A stretch of 64,000 nt of DNA, from NCBI RefSeq assembly GCF_954871325.1, contig NC_088778.1, positions 12,533,882-12,597,881 on the forward strand, in the 5' to 3' direction. Made by a program: the position numbers and the translations under genes. Positions 57,830 to 64,000 of the stretch are shown piece by piece. The notes under the pieces were generated by a model. That model made no database searches, was not told the DNA's origin, and saw only the letters and a program-made list of their open reading frames with translations. Within the stretch, counting starts at the first letter, position 1. Every line of letters begins with the position of its first letter. Source of the DNA: Gordionus sp. m RMFG-2023 (Eukaryota > Nematomorpha > Gordioida > Chordodea > Parachordodidae).

Positions 57830-57945
57830 AAATTCCGTGGCTCAACCCGACCTGTCCGAAATTTTTTTTAAAGATATTAGGCCCGACCCAGTCCGAAGCT
57901 GATTTTTTTTTAAATGGGCCCAGCCCACATTCTCGTTGGAAACAG
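57830..57945. repeat. GGCCCGACCC-type remnant
   Basis: CTCAACCCGACCTGTCCGAA, TAGGCCCGACCCAGTCCG and ATGGGCCCAGCCCACATTC lie within 110 bases of AT-rich DNA. They belong to the GC-motif class of eroded hAT ends. The rest of 57471-58197 shows nothing. Confidence 0.35.
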
Positions 57946-58197
57946 TTTTAAATTATGAAAATTATTTTTTTTTCCCTTTTTTTAAAAAATTTTGGAAGAA
58001 AAGGAAGCTTTTCAAAAAAATTTTAAAAACACAGGTTTTTAATGTTCAAAACTCTTATCTTAATATCAAAAAAATATTCGTATTCGTAAATAATATCATC
58101 ATCGCTTTTCTTTTCTTTTTATAATTATATAAATATATAACCATATTAAAACTGAAACAGAATATAAAATATAAAAATTAAATCAAAAACATATTTC

Positions 58198-60001
58198 AGT
58201 TGCGTATCCAGGATTTTCTTATTGGGGGGGGGATTTTTTGGGGGCGAAGCCCCCAAACCTACCTTATCTGGCTTTCGACTAGCTTTTCCCCGGCCTTCGG
58301 TCGGGTCTTATGTTTTAGCTGTTCTATTAAATTATTCATAATTTAATAATAATTATATTTTTATTTTTAACTATTACAAATTCGTGCTTATGGATATTAC
58401 AAGCCTATTTTTTATTATTTTAAGTTAGGTATATTATATTTAATAAAGTTTTTTTGAATGTAAAGTTGAAATTAAGTTTAATGTCATTTTTTTTATAAAA
58501 TTTGCTTTAAAAACTTGCCTCAACTTAAATTCTCATACAATATAAATAGAATATAATTTTTTTATTGAAAATACTAATAGTAGTGTGTATAAAATATTGA
58601 CTAGAAAATAATTTAAAAAACAAGTTTTTTTTAACTTCTTATCAAATACAATATTATTCAAAAAATTTTATTAAATACTATAATTATAATGTGATTTTTA
58701 ATTTTCGTGGGAATGTTGCCAATTTATCAAAAATTTCGTTTGTCGTTGGAATCAAATCTCTGTGGATATTTAACAGAGCTAGCCCATTTAGCCGAGATTC
58801 GGAAGTAGTACTTCGTAAATATGTTTTCAACCTTCTCAAGTTGGAAAAAGTCCTTTCATTCGTAATGTTGTAATAGGCTAACATGCAAAAATATAAAACA
58901 ACTTCAAAATATTAGGAAACTGAGCCAAGGTTTCTTTAAACCGATTGAGCGCATCAATAGCATGCTCAGGTAAAATAGCTAAATGTAGTAAATATTTATA
59001 CCACAATTCGAATTCACTGATTAATTTATTTCAGTATCAACATCATAGGAATAAAATTTTGCTAAATATTTAATTTTACCAATAGTGGCATTAAAAAACG
59101 AAGAAGGATCTTTGGGTAATAAAACTTGAAGATTGCTAAAGACTTGTTTTTTATCTAAAAACTATACTTTTATTTGCGATAAAAAAGTATCTAAGAATGG
59201 GATGAAAATGGATATTTTATAATATTCTTCAGTTGAACCAATATTTATTTTACATCTCAATAATTGCCTAGGTGCTAGACGAGGTTTAATTAGTGTTATA
59301 TCATAAAATTTAGACTTCGATTCAACGTCTAGATAAATATTATGAAAATATTCATCTACATTCATTCTTATTGTATCTATCTGTTCATATATATTTTCCG
59401 CCAAATCAATAACCTGAACCAAATCTTTTGATTTTTGTAAATTTCTACAAAGTAGTGAGCTATAGGAAAATAATTTATTGATGCAACTAGCAGCAATGAT
59501 AAACTCTGATTGATCAATTGAATTCAATAATGATATCGCTTCTAACGACACATTACTTTTTTTCATGCTCGGCCTTATTTAACTTTTGTATTTCTATTTC
59601 TTCTGTTCTACAAAATCGAAGTAAAAATAAAATATTTAAAAAATTATAGATATTTATTAATAATTAATATTAAAAATACTTATTAATTCTAATTTACTAA
59701 TAATTTTGAATTTAATTAAATAATTATATATAATAATAATAAAATAAATTTCAATCTCTTTGACTAAACAATTTTCCATTTTATTAATATTTTTGAATAA
59801 TGTTAATGTACTCACAAAGAAAAGAAATTTTAATATAATTTATTTATAAAAAATAAGTTTTATGTTGGAAAATTGATATTTAAATATTTGTAAATTGATT
59901 TTTTTGGGGGGAGGGGGGGGGGGAGGGTTAAAATTTTTATTAGCTTAAAATGATATTTATGAAAACAGTCTTTGCGATGCCCCCCCCCGGTTACGCGCCT
60001 G
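58198..60001 (-). mobile_element. ZMYM-type hAT element with G-tract ends
   Basis: It starts CAGTTGCGTATCCAGGATTT with a GGGGGGGGG run and GGGGGCGAAGCCCCC, and ends CCCCCCCCCGGTTACGCGCCTG, inverted to the left end (CAGxxGCGTAxCC). The right end also has a long G run near 59900 and the AAATTTTTATTAGCTTAAAA phrase found at 36880 and 37890. It contains a transposase remnant on the minus strand. No convincing target duplication is seen, so the borders may be slightly off. It explains the G-tract repeats elsewhere as ends of deletion derivatives. Confidence 0.65.
58684..59566 (-). pseudogene. hAT transposase C-terminal remnant (ZMYM1-like)
   Basis: The upstream piece (59162-59566) has LEAISLLNSIDQSEFIIAAS and TLIKPRLAPRQLLRCKINIG, typical of the helical insertion of this hAT group. 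The downstream piece (58684-58884) has NERTFSNLRRLKTYLRSTTS then ESRLNGLALLNIHRDL, the C-terminal signature (ERSFSKLRxIKxxLRSTM..RLSxLALLSI). Between them 58885-59160 is coding-like but shifted in frame. The catalytic N-terminal half is missing. Confidence 0.8.
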
Positions 60002-60640
60002 ATGTTGTAATATGTGTTTTAATATTCAAATCTACTTTAAAACAAAATCAAGAAAAACGAAGTAATAGTCAAATCTACTTTTAAACAGAAAAACGAAATT
60101 ATTATATTATTTGAGTTCAGACGATGTAAATGAATATTATAGAAAAGGATATATAATCGAGGATATTTTTACTTGTTACGATTATGATTTTTCGAACATA
60201 ATTTTTAATCTTTTACTTTTAATTTTAATTTTTCTTATATAATTTCTTTTTTTAATTTTTCTTTTTTAATTTTTACTTTTATTTGATAATTAATATTTAT
60301 AGTTTATGATTATGAATAAAATTTTAAAATCTTAAAATATTTTCTCAACTAAACTTCTCAACCACAACATAAAAGAGAATATTGAAGACAATGTAGATAA
60401 AAATAATATAATAAATCCTTATTATCAATATAAAAGAATTTTATAAAACTCTTAGAAATTAAAATAATAGATAATAAATCAATGAAATTGATTTCGGTTC
60501 AATATACATTAAAAAATATAAAATTGGTCGAATTGTTAGTCATTGACAAATTTAATCAAAATTCCCCCAAATATATATTGATCAAATTAAATGAACTTAT
60601 TCCCAGTTTTTCGACTTACACACGCTATAATCCGAATTAA
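60002..60640. other. No recognisable feature
   Basis: Very AT-rich DNA with a run of TTAATTTTT units near 60190-60290. No element end or coding signal is seen. Confidence 0.4.
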
Positions 60641-60649
60641 AAGTGGTGT

Positions 60650-60811
60650 TTCGGGACGATGAATTTAGAAAGAAAAAGAATGTCATTGAAATATTTGAAT
60701 TTTTAAAATATGCGATGGAATGTTTTAAAGAGCTTTTTAAATTATACAAATTCAACCTAACCTTGGCTTCAACAACAGCAGTAGAACGGGGATTTTTATC
60801 TTTAAAATAAT
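60650..60811 (+). pseudogene. hAT transposase C-terminal fragment
   Basis: The plus strand reads IFEFLKYAMECFKELFKLYK then FNLTLASTTAVERGFLSLK before a stop. The LTLxxSTTxVERxFSxLK wording is the C-terminal signature of a TTF/ZMYM-type hAT transposase. No other part of this copy is recognised, and it is a different family from the neighbours on either side. Confidence 0.6.
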
Positions 60812-61022
60812 TAAATATTATTGTAGAAACAATTAAATCGATTATCTAATCTATTTTTAATTTCAATTAAAAAATTATTATTAAATTTAAAATCAACCTT
60901 TATAATTTAGTGCTTGATCATTTTACTTAAACCAAACATGGATTCGGCTTATTTATAAATCTTAATTTTTTTTATATGGTTTGACTAATAAAAAAAATAT
61001 TTTTCAGTAGATTCCCTAGTAG

Positions 61023-62760
61023 TAGGGGTGGGACTAATACCAATATAATATTGGTTTACAATACCAATACCAATATAAACCAATATATATTTAAATATTG
61101 GTATTGCTTTTACAACCAATACCAATACCAATTACCTAAATATATTGGTTTTGATATATTGTTTAAATACAATTTTAACCAATACCAATACCAATATTAA
61201 AAATAACATAATTATTTGGGTTTATCGTGGATAATTATATCGTGATATTTTTTTTACTTTCATTGCAAAAACTGATTACATCTGTTATTTCTTCCAAATA
61301 CTACTGTGATATCAATATTTCTGTTATTTATAATTATAGCTTATTTTTATTATGTAAGTAAATTTTTTACATGATATCTATCAATTTTATCTATTTATTT
61401 AGGATATTATAATAAATGAAGACCAAATAGAGTTAATAAATATAGATGCTGTTGGTACTAATAATAATAGCGATAATGAACAAGAAGAATTATCAATATC
61501 TGATAAAAGACGAAATTCAGCAAAAATCTGGGAATTTTATACTACTTGTGATAATAAAAAAAGGGCAATTTGTAATAAATGTAAAAAAAAATATCAATTC
61601 CCAATTTTGGAACCTCAGGATTATGGACACACTATAAATCCATCCACCAAACATTATATAAGAAATGTGAGCAAATAAATATTGGCAGTAAAAAAATTAA
61701 GACAATAAAATCATTTTTACTTAATAATATAAATAATAAAGCTAATTTAAATAATTTAATTATAAACTTTTTCATTCAAAATAATTTAGCCTTTTCAATA
61801 GTTGAGGATATCACTTTTAAAAATTTAATAGCATATTGTAACACTTCACTAACATTAGTTTCTAGAAAAACACTAAAAATAGAAATTATGAAACATTATC
61901 ATAGTTCTTTTATCAATTTAAAATACTGTACTTTCTAACATTACATTTAAATTTTCCTTAACAATGGAAATTTGGTCCTCTCCAAATAAAATACTCTTTA
62001 TGGGCATAACAATTCATTATATTGATAATGATTTTAAATTAAATAATCATTTATTAGATTTTATTCCTTTTAAATCAGCACATAATTCTATTAATATTTT
62101 TAATTCTGTATTAAAAGTAAAATTTGAAATTGATTGTGCTAATACTCCAACAATTTCAACAATTATTCTTTTATATTCCAGTATTTTTGAGCATGTGGAG
62201 AGTTATAATAATAATCCTAATGCTATTTTAAAGATACTTCTTTAGCTGCCCTAACAAAACTTAATAAATACTATAATTTTAATAAACACCTCTTTATTAT
62301 TTCAACAATGATTGACCCAAGATTTAAACTATCAAGTCATTTATTAAAGCATAATAATATGGAAACTCTTATTGGATATCTTACTAATGAATACAATATT
62401 TATAAAATAAATAATAACAATTCAGCGGAACTTACAAATGAAGCACAAAATAACAAAAAATTGTCCTTATATGACAAAATTTATCAGGTGAAACCTCATA
62501 ATAATAACAACTTAGAAATAAGTAAATACGTAGATGAAGCCACAATTTCCAATGATACAAATTCATTAGATTGGTGGAAATTAAATAAAAATAGATATCC
62601 AGTATTATCAAAAATTGCCAGAGAATATCTAACAAATTCGGCCACCTCATCTAGCTCTGAAAGGGCTTTTTCGGACGGTATGTTATAACAGACCAACGTT
62701 GTTCACTAGATGAGCATACTATACAAGCTTGCATGTGCCTAAAAAGTTGGATACGCATGC
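61023..62760 (+). mobile_element. hAT element with ACCAATATTGGT subterminal repeats (left end and body)
   Basis: The left end starts TAGGGGTGGGACTAATACCA and is followed by about 170 bases packed with AATACCAATA and AATATTGGT words. A BED finger at about 61515-61600 (IWEFYTTCDNKKRAICNKC), LTMEIWSSPNK near 61960, MIDPRFKLSSHLL at 62308 and TSSSSERAFSDGML near 62645 follow in order. The right terminus is not recognisable, so it is deleted or eroded. Another trace of the same motif lies near 12640. Confidence 0.75.
61470..62745 (+). pseudogene. hAT transposase (ZBED-like), broken
   Basis: Parts in order: BED finger, linker with FFIQNNLAFSIVEDITFKNL near 61770 (the usual motif is F...N.PF..VE...F..L), EIWSS near 61963, the helical insertion, MIDPRFKLSSHLL, SLDWWKLNKNRYPVLSKIAR near 62560, and SATSSSSERAFSDG, with TDQRCSLDEHT after a frame change. 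About four frame changes or stops separate these blocks, and the second catalytic region is shortened. Of the fossils here it is one of the better preserved. Confidence 0.8.
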
Positions 62761-64000
62761 AGATTCTTCTTAAATACATAAAATTATTTCCTCTTATATT
62801 AAAATTATATCATTCTTTTGCATTATATTTTGTATAAATAGACAGTTATGTTACATTTTTAGTTTACTTATTTTGCTATGTTCTTTGTGATAAATAAAAT
62901 GGTTCAAAATCAATACGTTTATTATTGTTGATACAAAAAATACATGATTAAATCAAAATTTTTTATATTCACATCACCTAATAAATTCCTAGTTTAAAAA
63001 ATGAATTTGAATTCAGTAAAATTTTGAGAGTTGGTTCTTAGCCCTGATTTTATGGTATCATGATTTTTTTTTCCCATGTTTATTTAAAATTAGAAATTAA
63101 GGATTTTATAATCACTATTTCTATTCTTTTAATTAGTAATTTGAATTTAAACCATTCCTTTTGCGTTAAAGTTTTGCTGAATTAACGTGATATAGTAAAT
63201 AATACTCTACTATTTTGATCATATATCACCAAGCAAAGTTATTACCTGCTTTTATTGTTAAGAGCTAATAGTCAAGCGGAGAGACAGATTCAATTAAAAA
63301 ATTCTATTGCCACGAACCACCGTGTTTTATTAGGAATTCATCCCTGATTATATTATAGATATTTGTCGTAAGGGTTTAGCAAATCCAGGTTTTTAGTAAA
63401 ATTTAAATAATTCAAAGCGCATTTTATTTAATTTTGAAAGACCTCATTTTTCTGGAATCGCAGGGCAACATGTTGGAATGGAATCCAGGCAAAATCAGAT
63501 TGACCAATCTCAAAAGTGTGCGCTATAATTGATTCCAAATTTAAAATGCTAAAACTCGGATCAATAAAACATGGGATGGGGGGAGGGGTGTGTACAATGC
63601 AATTGTGTTATTTAAATAGGTGGGAGGGGTACCTTAGTCAACATAATATTCAGTATTCCTCTTGTAATTGAAAAATTAAATATTTTAGAAGGATCGAAAT
63701 GCAGAAAAGAATCCAATTCAAAAATCAAGTTCATATATTGCAAAAATAGCTCAAAAGTATTTCACCCCAGGTAAAGATTCGAATAGTGTTAACAATTTGG
63801 ATCTGCAATGATATTTCAGGTCAAATCCTGTACCAGAACAACTGAACTATCCTTTTCGAAAAAAGCGATTGATACTCCCAAAACTAGCTAATTTGTCTAG
63901 AATGGTTATTGCGTACCTTCAGCAACAAGTACACGTAGTAAATGATCTTTTCTGTCACTGGGTATACTTAACCCCCAAAAAACATCTTTATGGCCTACCA
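62761..64000. other. Right flank, no recognisable feature
   Basis: AT-rich with GGGGGGAGGGGTGTG near 63575 and a more balanced composition after 63400. I see no exon, element end or RNA gene that I can support. Confidence 0.4.

Overview
The window is strongly AT-rich eukaryotic DNA. It holds one long, well-supported host gene, several weaker host exons and a dense layer of nested transposons. The host gene is an ortholog of the animal E3 ubiquitin ligase HECTD1, read on the minus strand from a start codon at 33279 towards the left edge. Gene content, very short introns (41-59 bases) beside multi-kilobase introns filled with transposons, and the strong divergence of the HECTD1 protein point to an invertebrate animal with a fast-evolving genome. 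I cannot name the phylum from sequence alone.

Layout. 1-1801: the 3' part of an RTE-type LINE with an open frame, followed by GC-motif-rich remnants. 2391-5270: a decayed hAT transposon with GGCGGCGGCG ends. 6363-33279 (minus): HECTD1, 25 exons seen, running from the N-terminal helical repeats through the SUN-like and MIB/HERC2 domains into the low-complexity linker. The HECT end lies beyond the left edge. Introns 6, 10 and 14 carry whole hAT-type elements with 8-base target duplications, some nested in one another. 33280-34830: probable promoter region, then minus-strand exons of one or two unidentified genes. 34900-39400: gene-poor DNA with tandem AT repeats, long G runs and one G-tract-ended transposon. 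39403-40791: another hAT copy with a perfect target duplication. 40800-49760: a Ty3/Gypsy fossil split by a 5.67 kb hAT-type fold-back element, itself split by a 2.99 kb hAT element; both insertions have perfect 8-base target duplications. 53182-55410 (plus): exons of a probable secreted protein with fucolectin/F5-8C-like domains. 55950-57470: a retroelement C-terminal fragment, GATATGGGTATCAAAT-type tandem repeats and two ends of the fold-back family. 58198-62760: three further hAT transposase fossils, ending in featureless AT-rich DNA.

In the identified gene, exon phases agree at every junction but one, so it reads as a functional gene rather than a relic. The rest is mostly a hAT archive: at least eight families, each with its own short, often palindromic motif repeated just inside its termini, accumulated in the introns and flanks of HECTD1.
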